From: UBA7328 sp036479115
GTDB lineage: Bacteria > Bacteroidota > Bacteroidia > Chitinophagales > Saprospiraceae
Direction of reading: 5' to 3'
NCBI GenBank assembly: GCA_036479115.1
Contig: JAZGFD010000049.1
Coordinates: 1-20,712, forward strand
DNA: 20,712 nucleotides
Shown here: positions 1 to 8,836 of the stretch, in pieces
Position numbering within the stretch: the first letter of the stretch is position 1
How the letters are laid out: the number at the start of each line of letters is the position of its first letter
Translations under genes and position numbers: made by a program
The notes under the pieces: model-generated
Told to the model about the DNA's origin: nothing
Database searches by the model: none
What the model saw: only the letters and a program-made list of their open reading frames with translations

Positions 1-217
1 GTTACTTGACAGAGCACTAGTTGGTTGCCATTATCACATTGAAATCCTGCTCATCAATTAGCACTTGACACGACACAAGATGCCAAATCTCAAATAGTTA
101 TTTGAATGAACAAACTATCATCCTTAATCTAAATGTTTCAGGTTGTGCCTGTGGTATCTTTTCGATATAGTTCTTTCGCTCCAAATCTAGGATAATTTAA
201 CATTATCTCTATTGACC
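1..217. other. Non-coding stretch, no gene recognised
   Basis: No reading frame here gives a recognisable protein. The 8-mer ACTTGACA occurs twice (4-11 and 63-70) in different contexts. The stretch could be the tail of something upstream of the window, but no stop-terminated recognisable C-terminus is seen. Confidence 0.4.
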
Positions 218-403
218 CTAATCTCCTAATTTATTAAAAAGTTTTTGCCCAATCTTCTTTGAAATTTTGTCAACAGGAATTTCTGATTCAAATAAGAATA
301 ATTCAATAATTGAATCCTTAAATAAATTGTATTTATTCAGATTTATTTCTATTCCATCTTTATTCTTAGAATGAAATAGCAATATCATTTCTTCTTTAGC
401 CAT
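218..403 (-). CDS. Doubtful 61-residue hypothetical protein
   Basis: A short reverse-strand frame with ATG at 401-403 encodes a Lys/Ile/Leu-rich peptide (starts MAKEEMILLFHSKN, ends KLFNKLGD). I recognise no family, signal peptide or membrane segment. It is the only reverse-strand candidate gene and lies in very AT-rich DNA, where open frames of this size arise by chance. There is no obvious ribosome binding site, which is weak evidence because Bacteroidota often lack one. It may well not be a gene. Confidence 0.2.
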   Translation of the reverse strand: MAKEEMILLFHSKNKDGIEINLNKYNLFKDSIIELFLFESEIPVDKISKKIGQKLFNKLGD

Positions 404-975
404 AAGATATTAACATCGTATTGATGTTGTCATTAAATATTTTTTCACATATACACTTCACATTTGGGCCTTTATAAATATTAGAATAATTGGAGAAAAA
501 AGTATCTAAAAACTCAAAAAAAATAATATGCCATGGGTATAAATGTTTGTACCAGCAATTCACAAAGTGAATGTCTTATGTTTGAGTTAGGAATTAATTC
601 TAATTCATGTACCAAACAATAATTTTGTCCCTATTATTTAATGCGCAATATAAGTTGAATTAACGATTTGATGAGCGGCAATAAAGATATGGATATGTGT
701 AATTTCAAAATAAAAAGAATATTATCTTGGGAAACTAACATATGTTCATATATTTGAATGATCATAAGAAACTGATCATTCCAAGTTATTTGGGATACTT
801 TAAGATGACAAAGCATTTTAGTTATACTTAAATACGCCAAGAATTCACTTTATTCTTGATGATTTTTCCCAATAAGTCAGAATTTGAAAATGTGTAGATG
901 CCATAGACTATTTGCATCAACAAAAATTGCATGTTTTCTATAATATATTATATAACCGTAAAAGTTTTTATTAAA
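404..975. other. Long AT-rich intergenic region upstream of the FadL-like gene
   Basis: About 570 bases without a convincing gene. A 68-residue frame on the reverse strand (634-840) is hydrophobic and unlike any family I know. The region holds a perfect 9-bp inverted repeat at 756-781. Presumably it also carries the promoter of the FadL-like gene, but I could not locate a TAnnTTTG element at a convincing distance. Confidence 0.4.
756..781. repeat. Perfect 9-bp inverted repeat
   Basis: GAATGATCA (756-764) and TGATCATTC (773-781) are exact reverse complements around an 8-base loop. There is no T-run, so it does not look like an intrinsic terminator. It could be an operator or a cruciform, and it lies about 195 bases upstream of the FadL-like start. 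Confidence 0.5.
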
Positions 976-2232
976 ATGAAAAAAAATTACATCGAAAAAC
1001 TTGCTGCAACTTTTCTGCTTTGCTGTGGTTTATTGGCACCGCAGATAAACGCTACAGATGGGTATTTCTCCAATGGTATTGGAATTCAATATCGAGCCAT
1101 GGCTGGGGCAGGGATAGCATTATATCTTAGTCCATTGTCTGTTGCTACAAATCCTGCTTCTCTTGCTTTTCTGGGAACAAGTTACGATATAAACATTTCC
1201 CTTTTCAATCCCAATCGCAAATACTCAGTCAGTGGCACCCCTTCATTCCAACCTGGCACATTTGGGTTAAATCCTACTACTGTAGAAAGCGGTACTACTG
1301 CATTTGTTATTCCTTCGATGGCAGCCAGTTGGGCATTAGACAGTACTAAATCTCTAGGACTTGCTATTTATGGCAACGGTGGTATGAATACTGATTACGA
1401 TGCTCCAGTATTTGGATTTCAAACTACGGGGATTAACTTGTTACAACTATTTGTAGCGCCCACTTTTGCAATGAAAGTTGCGGGCAATCACTCTTTTGGA
1501 GTGACACCTATCCTTGCTTATCAATCTTTTGAGGCCAACGGTCTACTTGCTTTTGGGCAGTTTTCAAGCAATGGTGCTAATATTTCCAATAACGGTTCTA
1601 GTGCTTCCACAGGTTTCGGAGTACGCGTTGGATATCTAGGCAAAATTAATGACATGATTTCTATAGGAGCTGCTTATCAAACAAAAATCAAAATGGGAAA
1701 ATTTGATAAATATTCTGGACTTTTTGCCGAACAAGGTGGTTTTGATATAGCTGCCAACTGGACGGCAGGGATCGCTCTACAATTCGACAAACTTGGAATA
1801 GCACTTGATTTTAAGCAAATACTGTACAGCCAAGTTAAATCAATTGCAAATCCTATACTTCCTAATCTGCAAACAGCACAACTCGGAAATGAAACAGGAG
1901 CAGGTTTCGGCTGGGAAGATATGTCCGTTATTAAAATTGGTATTCATTATGCAGTTCAGAATGATTTGATTTTACGAGCTGGCTTTTCCACAGGAGGTCA
2001 ACCTATTCCAGATAGCGAAGTTTTGTTTAACATACTTGCTCCAGGAGTCGTAGAAAACCATGTTTCATTTGGCATCAGTAAAGGCCTTGCCAATGGCAAA
2101 GAGGTCAACATTTTTATCACTCGGGCATTGTCAAATACTGTATCTGGAGGAAATCCACTTGAGTTTCCTGGACAACAAACCATTGATTTAACAATGGATC
2201 AATGGGAGTTTGGCGTCGGATTCTCATTTTAA
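976..2232 (+). CDS. Outer-membrane FadL/OMPP1/TodX-family channel
   Basis: Predicted outer-membrane beta-barrel of the FadL family, whose members let hydrophobic compounds cross the outer membrane. I place the start at ATG 976, because the in-frame ATG at 931 would add 15 hydrophobic residues ahead of a normal signal peptide. That signal is MKKNYIEKL followed by a hydrophobic stretch ending near INA. The mature N-terminus (TDGYFSNGIGIQYRAMAGAG) and the following pattern with NPASLAFL are typical of FadL proteins, where the N-terminus plugs the barrel. The chain is 418 residues, normal for the family, and ends in alternating hydrophobic residues plus a terminal Phe (WEFGVGFSF), as in barrel proteins. 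Substrate cannot be read from sequence. The neighbourhood suggests a hydrophobic or sulfur-containing compound, but that is inference. Confidence 0.85.
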   Translation: MKKNYIEKLAATFLLCCGLLAPQINATDGYFSNGIGIQYRAMAGAGIALYLSPLSVATNPASLAFLGTSYDINISLFNPNRKYSVSGTPSFQPGTFGLNPTTVESGTTAFVIPSMAASWALDSTKSLGLAIYGNGGMNTDYDAPVFGFQTTGINLLQLFVAPTFAMKVAGNHSFGVTPILAYQSFEANGLLAFGQFSSNGANISNNGSSASTGFGVRVGYLGKINDMISIGAAYQTKIKMGKFDKYSGLFAEQGGFDIAANWTAGIALQFDKLGIALDFKQILYSQVKSIANPILPNLQTAQLGNETGAGFGWEDMSVIKIGIHYAVQNDLILRAGFSTGGQPIPDSEVLFNILAPGVVENHVSFGISKGLANGKEVNIFITRALSNTVSGGNPLEFPGQQTIDLTMDQWEFGVGFSF

Positions 2233-2291
2233 CAAATGTTGCTATTTACTCATAATTGATCAATAATAATTATTTTTAAATAAAATATATT

Positions 2292-3422
2292 ATGAAAAAA
2301 AATACAAATAATTTATTTTTTTTACTTCTTATGGCACTGTCGAGCTCTCTATTTTGGGGATGTACGACCGATGCTGTAACTCCAGACCCCGTTGGCTTCC
2401 CATTTGAATTATGGGTGACCGATCAAGGACTTAATAATGTTACTGTTTTAGATGGAAACACAATGGAAACCAAAGAAGTAATAGACATTGCTTTAGCAGG
2501 AGGATCAAAGCCTCACATGGTTTTATTTAGTCCTGATTTTAGATTTGCATATGTGGCCTGTGTAGGCGGAGAAGGAGCTACGGTAATAATACGTACCAGT
2601 GATTATAGTGTGATTACAACTTTAGCCACCGGAAAAAGCTCACATGCATCTATACCTTCCTGGGATGGAGCAAGAGTATGGGTAGCTTCAATTGGCGAAA
2701 AAATACTAAGAGAAATAATGGTAGATGCAGATAATGAATCATTTACTATTAGTAGAGAATTGGATTTGGCAGCTGCTCTTCCTGATTTGGAACAGTATCC
2801 TGCTTCTAAACCAATATGCCATATGTTTACATATGACAACAAATCTTGCTATGTCACATTAGGAGGTGGTGGCTTAGCCGTTGTTGATGTAGCTTCTATG
2901 CAAGTTACGAAATCCTATCCAGTTTCTCAAATTAAGCCCGCTGGATGTGGCTTAGTTAACGGCCCTCCAGGTTCCAATGTAATGTTTGCTAATTCAGGCA
3001 CCAGTGGTACTGGTAATTTTTATATGTTTAACTCTGTTAGTCATGACATATTGGCCACAATGGATACTGGTGCTGACGGATTAGATGCACATGGTGTATC
3101 CATCACCCCTAATGGTAGAGAATTATGGATGATTAACCGGCATTCTGATAACATCAGAATCTTTGATCTGAGATCTATGCAGTTTACAGAAACTATTCAG
3201 AATACAGGAGATGCACCCGATTTGATCTTCTTTTCTCCACAAGGGGATCGAGCATTTATAACGACAAGAGGAGATGCTCGTACTGGCCCACACGCCAATT
3301 CAGGAACGAATCCTGGGGTACTAGTCATTGATGTGGCTACTAAGACTCCCATGGGTGTGACTCCTATAGGTTCTCTTTCTGAAAGCGATCCTCATGGTAT
3401 TGGTTTATTTCCAGGAAGATAG
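2292..3422 (+). CDS. YVTN/YncE-type beta-propeller lipoprotein
   Basis: 376-residue secreted protein. The N-terminus has two Lys, a hydrophobic stretch and FWGC followed by TTDA, so Cys24 is probably lipidated, although Trp at -2 makes the lipobox imperfect. The rest consists of repeated strands of propeller type, for example ELWVTDQGLNNVTVLDG, LWMINRHSDNIRIFDL and GVLVIDVATKT, as in YVTN or lactonase-like six- or seven-bladed propellers. Conserved-looking His residues (KPHMVLFSP, DAHGVSITPNG, DPHGIGLFPG) recur at equivalent places in blades. Such propellers bind ligands or proteins, and I see no catalytic signature. It lies 59 bases after the FadL-like gene and ends before a strong terminator, so it probably shares that transcript. 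Confidence 0.75.
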   Translation: MKKNTNNLFFLLLMALSSSLFWGCTTDAVTPDPVGFPFELWVTDQGLNNVTVLDGNTMETKEVIDIALAGGSKPHMVLFSPDFRFAYVACVGGEGATVIIRTSDYSVITTLATGKSSHASIPSWDGARVWVASIGEKILREIMVDADNESFTISRELDLAAALPDLEQYPASKPICHMFTYDNKSCYVTLGGGGLAVVDVASMQVTKSYPVSQIKPAGCGLVNGPPGSNVMFANSGTSGTGNFYMFNSVSHDILATMDTGADGLDAHGVSITPNGRELWMINRHSDNIRIFDLRSMQFTETIQNTGDAPDLIFFSPQGDRAFITTRGDARTGPHANSGTNPGVLVIDVATKTPMGVTPIGSLSESDPHGIGLFPGR

Positions 3423-3447
3423 AATCTTTTAATATAAAGAAAATGAC

Positions 3448-3477
3448 AAAAAGGAGAAGTTTGACTTCCTCCTTTTT
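3448..3477 (+). terminator. Rho-independent terminator after the propeller gene
   Basis: The left arm AAAAAGGAGAAGT (3448-3460) and right arm ACTTCCTCCTTTTT (3464-3477) pair with one bulged base around a three-base loop, and the right arm ends in a T-run. The A-rich and T-rich arms could also make it work in both directions. It separates the FadL/propeller unit from the FG-GAP gene. Confidence 0.8.
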
Positions 3478-3496
3478 GCTTTAATTGAATAGAAAC

Positions 3497-5755
3497 ATGA
3501 AATTTTCCCCTTTTTTTATTTTTATTCTTTTTTTAAACTATTCACTAATAGGACAAGAATTTTCGCGCCTCATTGTTCCTGTAATAATGAACGATAGCGA
3601 ACTAATAAACCCTTGGGCCGGAGGATTCAACACTCCTCAGTTTTCTGCCGTAGATTTAAACAATGATGGAAAATCGGACCTTTATATATTTGACAGAAAT
3701 AGTAATTTTCACTCCACTTTCATAAATGAAGGTACTCAGCAGGAGCCACAATACATTTACCAACCTTTTTACGCTAAAAATTTTCCAATAGTTTTCAATT
3801 TTGCCTTACTACGAGATTATAATCAAGATGGCATCATGGATTTATTTGCCCATGCCGATGATGAAGGCAATGCAGGAATCAAGGTGTACAAAGGTAATTA
3901 TAGAAATAATGTTCTGACATTTGATAGAGTAAAATTTAATGCCTTTGAATTAGATTTATTGACTTACCCTGATGTTTCAGGTGAAACTTTTGTGATATCT
4001 ACTAACAAAGGAGATTTACCAGCTATTGATGATTTGGATAACGATGGAGATTTGGATATTCTGACCACTTTGGGCGATAGCCACCTTGCTTTTTTTAAGA
4101 ATATGTCAATTGAAGAAGGACTGCCAGCCGATAATCTTAAATTTATTTTGGAAGATGACTGCTGGGGGAAATTTTATATAGGTTCTTCTGGAGAAAAATT
4201 AACACTAAGCACTGATTCAAGGACTTGCCAAGATGTAGCATTTACTCAGAATACTGTTGACCCCAAGGCCATACATGGAGGATCTACCGTTTCTACCATT
4301 GATCTAGACGGTGATGGAGACAAAGAATTGTTTTATGGAGATGCTACAAATCCAAGAATTATTGCCGCAATGAATGGCGGATCTCACTCCCAAGCCTGGA
4401 TTACGGAGCAAGACACTAAGTTTCCCAATTATAATACTCCTGTTTTTATTCCCGATTTTGCCAGTATCTACCATCTTGATCTGGATGGTGATGGCATGAA
4501 AGACCTTATTGCGGCTCCCAATCTCGCTCTCAACGGCCCTGATTATGAATCTGCTTGGTTTTATAAAAATGAAACCGACAATGAAAATCCTCAATTCGAG
4601 TTACAAAAGAAGAATTTCCTCATAGAAGATATGATTGACCTAGGTACAGGAGCACATCCAGCTTTTGTAGATTATAATGCCGATGGCTTAACTGACCTCG
4701 TAATTGGTAATGACAATCGATGGCAAAAAAATCTTCGGTTTCAACCCAGTTTATTTTTATTCGAAAATATAGGCACCCTAAGTTCACCTCACTTTGTACT
4801 AGTGGATGACAATTGGCTAGATTTTAGTCAATTTGGCAATTCATCTTATGCTTTTACTCCAACCTTTGGAGATATGGATAGCGATGGTGATTTAGATTTA
4901 ATAGTAGGAGAACGATTTGGTAATTTGTTCTACGCTGAAAACATTGCAGGAAGTGGCAATCCTCTTTCTTTTAGAGAAATACAAGTCAAATGGAAAAATA
5001 TAGATGTTGGGCAATTTTCAGCACCTTTTATTTCTGATCTAAATAATGACAATAAACCCGATCTAATTATTGGTGAGCGAAACGGAAATATTAATTATCT
5101 ACCCAATCAAGGAAGCACCAGTAATGCAGAGTTTCATAGTAAAGTTGATGAGTCACCAAACAACAATTTTTTAGGCCAAATCGGAACTGCACAACAAGGA
5201 GAAATAGTAGGTAACAGCACACCAGTAGTGCTAGAATATGGTTCAATAACTTATTTGGCCACTGGCAATGAAATAGGGCAACTTGAATTATATATTATCA
5301 ATAGCAACTTGCTATCCTCAGGACAATTTGAACTCGTTAATGATAATTGGGGAATAGTAGATTTGGGAAAAACTTCTCATCCTGCTCTTGCTGATCTCAA
5401 TAAGGATGGCTTTATAGATGTAACTGTAGGAAATTCAAGAGGAGGCTTAGGCCTTTTCACTACTAATTTAACAGCCGACGGCACTGTGCCTGTTAAAGAA
5501 GTGATTGCTCCAATACATGCAACTGTTTTCCCCAATCCTGCTGATAACTTTATTACTGCTAAAGTTGAGCACAACAAGGCAAATGATATTTCTTATCGCA
5601 TTATTAACACATTGGGGCAAGTGGTTGCTAATGGTTCTCTTCCTAATCAAGAAGGAGAGATAGAAATATCATTTTTGAAAAATGGAATTTATATTTTGGA
5701 GTTGTTATTTGCACGAAATAGGATTGTTAAACGTTTTTTTAAACAAGAGAATTAG
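3497..5755 (+). CDS. Secreted FG-GAP/VCBS repeat protein with type IX sorting domain
   Basis: Large (752 residues) exported protein. I choose ATG 3497 over the in-frame TTG at 3485 because it gives a clean signal peptide (MKFSPFFIFILFLNYSLIGQ). The body carries about nine calcium-loop-like FG-GAP motifs, including DLNNDGKSD, DYNQDGIMD, DLDNDGDLD, DLDGDGDKE, DLDGDGMKD, DYNADGLTD, DMDSDGDLD, DLNNDNKPD and DLNKDGFID, consistent with a beta-propeller. The last 75 or so residues form a Por-type sorting domain (VFPNPADNFI, then YRIINTLGQVV, NGIYILEL and a basic end), so the type IX system should place it on the surface or release it. It has no recognisable enzyme domain. It starts 19 bases after the terminator and is followed 19 bases later by the first MbnP-like gene, so it probably heads the transcript that carries the MbnP and cytochrome genes. 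Confidence 0.85.
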   Translation: MKFSPFFIFILFLNYSLIGQEFSRLIVPVIMNDSELINPWAGGFNTPQFSAVDLNNDGKSDLYIFDRNSNFHSTFINEGTQQEPQYIYQPFYAKNFPIVFNFALLRDYNQDGIMDLFAHADDEGNAGIKVYKGNYRNNVLTFDRVKFNAFELDLLTYPDVSGETFVISTNKGDLPAIDDLDNDGDLDILTTLGDSHLAFFKNMSIEEGLPADNLKFILEDDCWGKFYIGSSGEKLTLSTDSRTCQDVAFTQNTVDPKAIHGGSTVSTIDLDGDGDKELFYGDATNPRIIAAMNGGSHSQAWITEQDTKFPNYNTPVFIPDFASIYHLDLDGDGMKDLIAAPNLALNGPDYESAWFYKNETDNENPQFELQKKNFLIEDMIDLGTGAHPAFVDYNADGLTDLVIGNDNRWQKNLRFQPSLFLFENIGTLSSPHFVLVDDNWLDFSQFGNSSYAFTPTFGDMDSDGDLDLIVGERFGNLFYAENIAGSGNPLSFREIQVKWKNIDVGQFSAPFISDLNNDNKPDLIIGERNGNINYLPNQGSTSNAEFHSKVDESPNNNFLGQIGTAQQGEIVGNSTPVVLEYGSITYLATGNEIGQLELYIINSNLLSSGQFELVNDNWGIVDLGKTSHPALADLNKDGFIDVTVGNSRGGLGLFTTNLTADGTVPVKEVIAPIHATVFPNPADNFITAKVEHNKANDISYRIINTLGQVVANGSLPNQEGEIEISFLKNGIYILELLFARNRIVKRFFKQEN

Positions 5756-5774
5756 ATATAATTAATAGAATGTA

Positions 5775-6842
5775 ATGAGTAACGAATTTAAAATATCTTT
5801 TGGGCTTTTTTTCCTTCTCCTCATGGGAGCATGCTCTACTGAAGAACCAGATGCGGTATCTCCTATTATAACAATTTCTAGCCCTCAAAGCGACGCAATT
5901 ATCAAAGACGGAACACTATTGATAAATGCTTCTATCTCAGATGATGTAGAACTGAAGACTACAGAAGTGATAATTGAAAATCTTACATCTGGAATTACAG
6001 AATATGAACAAAAAGAAGACAGGCAATCAAAATCTGCTAATATATCGTTGAGTATTGATCTTGATGTTCCTGAAGGAGGAAGTTTTTTATTAACAATTAT
6101 AGCCACAGATCAGTCAAACAATTCAACATCTCATAAAATAAACTTTGAAGCCAACCCTACCAATCGTGGAATCCTTAACCTTAATTTTCGACTAGAATAT
6201 GAAGGAGAGACTCTGGCCACTTTTAGTGATCTAAACTATCCAAATCCTAATTTTCCTTTCCTTGTTTCACTAGTAAGCGCATTTCTTTCTAATATCACTA
6301 TTTTCAATGGTACCAATGAACAAGAAATCCTAGAAATCGAACGAATAAAAATCAATGAAAATCAAGATGATAAGGCTTCGGCGTTATTAGGCACTACTTT
6401 GTCTATACCACATGTGGTGCCTGGTGATTTTACAGGTATTCGTTTTGGTGTAGGAGTACCGGCTCAAACAAACTCCAAATCACCTGTTGATTTCCCACAA
6501 AATCATCCCCTTTTTTTTTCAGGTGAATACTGGGATAGTTGGGACAGCTATATATTTTTTAAAATAGAAGGAAAGGCTGATATGGACCAAGATGGTACAA
6601 AAGAAACGAACCTAGCTCTACATGTAGGTTCTAATGAGGCATTTCGAATAAAAGAAGTCATGTCTGAATTTACGGTTAAAGCTCAAGAAACTACAACTTT
6701 ACAATTTGTCATTGATGTAAAAGACATCTTTGATATGAATGGAGCCATATATGATATTGTAGAGGCACCTCAAATTCACAGTCTTAGTCAAATCGATCAG
6801 GCTACTCAGTTAGCTGATAATCTGCAACAAGCAATAAAATAA
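5775..6842 (+). CDS. MbnP-family lipoprotein with N-terminal Ig-like domain (MbnP copy 1)
   Basis: 355-residue lipoprotein with lipobox LMGAC at Cys20 followed by STEEPD. Residues about 28-127 look like an Ig-like domain (ISSPQSD, SDDVELKTTEV), reminiscent of DUF4625. Residues about 133-355 are MbnP-like: a strand-rich start (LNLNFRLEYEG), GIRFGVGVPA, an aromatic core EYWDSWDSYIFFKIEG with Trp253 and Trp256, an acidic loop DMDQDG and ALHVGS. In the characterised MbnP family, a Trp is oxidised to kynurenine by the partner di-heme enzyme MbnH and the protein binds copper. Copy 2 has His just before its Trp pair, while this copy has Tyr there, so copper ligation may differ. The family call is from remembered motifs. 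Confidence 0.7.
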   Translation: MSNEFKISFGLFFLLLMGACSTEEPDAVSPIITISSPQSDAIIKDGTLLINASISDDVELKTTEVIIENLTSGITEYEQKEDRQSKSANISLSIDLDVPEGGSFLLTIIATDQSNNSTSHKINFEANPTNRGILNLNFRLEYEGETLATFSDLNYPNPNFPFLVSLVSAFLSNITIFNGTNEQEILEIERIKINENQDDKASALLGTTLSIPHVVPGDFTGIRFGVGVPAQTNSKSPVDFPQNHPLFFSGEYWDSWDSYIFFKIEGKADMDQDGTKETNLALHVGSNEAFRIKEVMSEFTVKAQETTTLQFVIDVKDIFDMNGAIYDIVEAPQIHSLSQIDQATQLADNLQQAIK

Positions 6843-6884
6843 CTCAAATGCAGCCTTTTAATAGCTAATAATAAAAATAATAAA

Positions 6885-7640
6885 ATGAAAAAACCTCTCA
6901 ATACTCTGACCATAGTAGTGATATTAACCACATTGCTTTTGTTAATAAATTCATGTGGAAATGATGATGAACCAGAGGTAAAACAAGGTGATGTAGAATT
7001 TCGTTTTAATTATACTGTTAATGGACAACCACTTGATCTTGGCCAAATTTATAATGTCAATGGCACTGCCGTTAGTTTTAAATTTGCTAATTTTTATATA
7101 GGCAATATTGTTTTTAATCCCCAGCAAGGTGCCGAAGTTAGTCTGAATGACAAGTTTTTATTAGTGACACCTGACCTCACTACCAGTTCTGTAGGAAAAA
7201 TAGATGAAGGGTCATACTCAGTACGGTTTTCTCTAGGAGTGAATGATGCTGAAAATGATCAGAGTGAAACAGATTTTCTGAGCCGAGCAACTGATGATCC
7301 ACTAGCAATGAAAAACCCAAGCATGCATTGGGGATGGAATGGCGGTTATAAATATATACGAGTTGATGGGTTGTCAGATACGGATGGAGATGGAACACCA
7401 GAAACTCCACTGGCTTTTCACTTGGGCAATTTCGATATGTTTGAGTTCATTTCAAATTTTGATTACAATCTGAATAGTGACATCAAAGAAGGAAATAATA
7501 TTATTGAATTTGAATTTGATTTGGCAAAACTTTTTATAGAAATTGATATAAGTACCCAAACGGATACTCATGTATTTAATGACGTAGATCTTGCTAAAAT
7601 ATATCAAGGAAATTTAAGTAAAGCCATAGATCTATTGTAA
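6885..7640 (+). CDS. MbnP-family copper-binding-type lipoprotein (MbnP copy 2)
   Basis: 251-residue lipoprotein: MKKPLNT, a long hydrophobic run, lipobox LINSC (Cys24), then GNDDEPE. Almost the entire mature part is one MbnP domain: VEFRFNYTVNGQPL, FKFANFYIGNI, YSVRFSLGVN, MHWGWNGGYKYIRVDG (His148, Trp149, Trp151), acidic loop DTDGDG and LAFHLG (His179). These match the more usual MbnP pattern better than copy 1. It lies 42 bases after copy 1 and just upstream of two di-heme peroxidase genes, the gene pairing expected for MbnP-MbnH. The predicted site is the periplasm or outer-membrane surface. Which Trp, if any, is modified cannot be read from sequence. Confidence 0.8.
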   Translation: MKKPLNTLTIVVILTTLLLLINSCGNDDEPEVKQGDVEFRFNYTVNGQPLDLGQIYNVNGTAVSFKFANFYIGNIVFNPQQGAEVSLNDKFLLVTPDLTTSSVGKIDEGSYSVRFSLGVNDAENDQSETDFLSRATDDPLAMKNPSMHWGWNGGYKYIRVDGLSDTDGDGTPETPLAFHLGNFDMFEFISNFDYNLNSDIKEGNNIIEFEFDLAKLFIEIDISTQTDTHVFNDVDLAKIYQGNLSKAIDLL

Positions 7641-7695
7641 ATTTCTTTGCAATTAATATTTTTTTTAATTCCTAAAAGGATAAAATGTGAAAAGT

Positions 7696-7767
7696 GAGTC
7701 CACTCTGGAAACTGACGATTTTCACAAAAAGATTATTTTTGATTTTGTGAGTTTCTGGATTGGAATC
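7696..7767 (+). promoter_or_regulatory. Long imperfect hairpin between MbnP copy 2 and the cytochrome genes
   Basis: Bases 7696-7718 pair with 7745-7767: 17 of 23 positions are Watson-Crick and three more are G-U in RNA, around a 26-base A/T-rich loop. A TATTTTTG (7734-7741), matching TAnnTTTG, lies in the loop, but I see no matching upstream TTTG. The structure ends 19 bases before the next ATG. It could act as a processing or attenuation site or as a weak terminator. No T-run follows directly. Confidence 0.4.
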
Positions 7768-7786
7768 AAAAGATTATATTTAGAAA

Positions 7787-8824
7787 ATGGGAAACAAAGT
7801 AATATGGATGAGTCTTGTTTTGATATTTCTTATCCTTACCATACTCCTATGGAAAAATAAAGTTAAAAAACCCAGTTTATTAGACTTGACTCCTTACCAT
7901 TTGAAAATACCAGAAGGTTTTCCAGAACCCATAATTCCAAAGGACAATCAATTAACGAAAGCGAGAATTGATCTGGGTAAAAAACTTTTTTTTGATCCTA
8001 TATTGTCAAGAGATTCTACAATATCATGTGGATCATGCCACCATCAAGAATTGGCATTTGCTGACAAAGTCAAAATCAGTCAAGGTGTAGAAGGACGTTT
8101 GGGATTTCGCAATGTTCCTTCTTTGGCCAATGTGGCCTATCTAGGTAGATTGAATAAAGATGGAGGAGTGGTTAAGTTAGACATGCAGGCAGTAGTGCCT
8201 ATCGAAGACAAAGACGAAATGGATTTTTCGCTTCTAAAAGCAGCAAGTAGATTAAATAACCATCAGGTATATATTGACATGTCGTTAAGAGCTTATGGCA
8301 GATTGCCACATCCTTTCACAATAGCAAGAGCTCTGGGCGCATTTTGTCGTACGTTAATTAGCGGATATTCCAATTACGATCGGTACATTAATAATGATGA
8401 AAAAGAAGCATTGACAAAAAGTGAAATACGAGGAATGAATTTATTTTTTAGTGAGATTACTAATTGCTCAGAATGCCATAGCGGTTTTAATTTTACTAAT
8501 AATAGCTATCATAATAATGGTGTGCAAGACCAATATCCTATCGATATTGGGAGAAAAAGAATTACACTTTTAGCCGAAGATGAAGGAAAATATAGAGTGC
8601 CATCTTTGCGTAATATTATGCTAACAGCACCTTATATGCATGATGGGAGAATAGCTTCACTTGAGGCAGTAGTGCAGCACTATAACAAAGGAGGATCAAA
8701 TCATCCCAACAAAAGTAAAATTGTGCGCCCTCTTGGAATGGATGAAAGCCAACAGAAAGATTTGGTTCATTTTTTACAATCATTGACAGACAGTAGTTTT
8801 ATTCAAAATGAAAGTTTTTATTAA
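7787..8824 (+). CDS. Di-heme cytochrome c peroxidase/MbnH-family protein, Trp-less copy
   Basis: 345-residue di-heme protein with an N-terminal membrane anchor (about residues 5-22) and no lipobox Cys. It has two CxxCH heme sites, CGSCH (81-85) and CSECH (227-231), and the family motif APYMHDGR near the C-terminus. It belongs to the CcpA/MauG/MbnH superfamily. Oddly, aligning it without gaps to the next gene puts Lys124 (LNKDGG) where the neighbour has Trp in LFWDGR. In this superfamily that Trp lies between the hemes and carries electrons or stabilises the high-valent state. The gene follows two MbnP genes, so it may modify one of them, but the substitution suggests altered chemistry. It precedes the second copy by only 12 bases. 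Confidence 0.85.
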   Translation: MGNKVIWMSLVLIFLILTILLWKNKVKKPSLLDLTPYHLKIPEGFPEPIIPKDNQLTKARIDLGKKLFFDPILSRDSTISCGSCHHQELAFADKVKISQGVEGRLGFRNVPSLANVAYLGRLNKDGGVVKLDMQAVVPIEDKDEMDFSLLKAASRLNNHQVYIDMSLRAYGRLPHPFTIARALGAFCRTLISGYSNYDRYINNDEKEALTKSEIRGMNLFFSEITNCSECHSGFNFTNNSYHNNGVQDQYPIDIGRKRITLLAEDEGKYRVPSLRNIMLTAPYMHDGRIASLEAVVQHYNKGGSNHPNKSKIVRPLGMDESQQKDLVHFLQSLTDSSFIQNESFY

Positions 8825-8836
8825 TTGAAATTGATT

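Noticed and set aside
1..80. Possible end of an insertion sequence (TTGACAGAGCACTAG-like stretch)
   Set aside because: It has a vague resemblance only. No terminal repeat partner, target duplication or transposase fragment is visible in the window.
634..840. 68-residue reverse-strand open frame
   Set aside because: Very hydrophobic Ile/Leu-rich chain with no recognisable family in AT-rich DNA, overlapping an inverted repeat. Chance is the simplest explanation.
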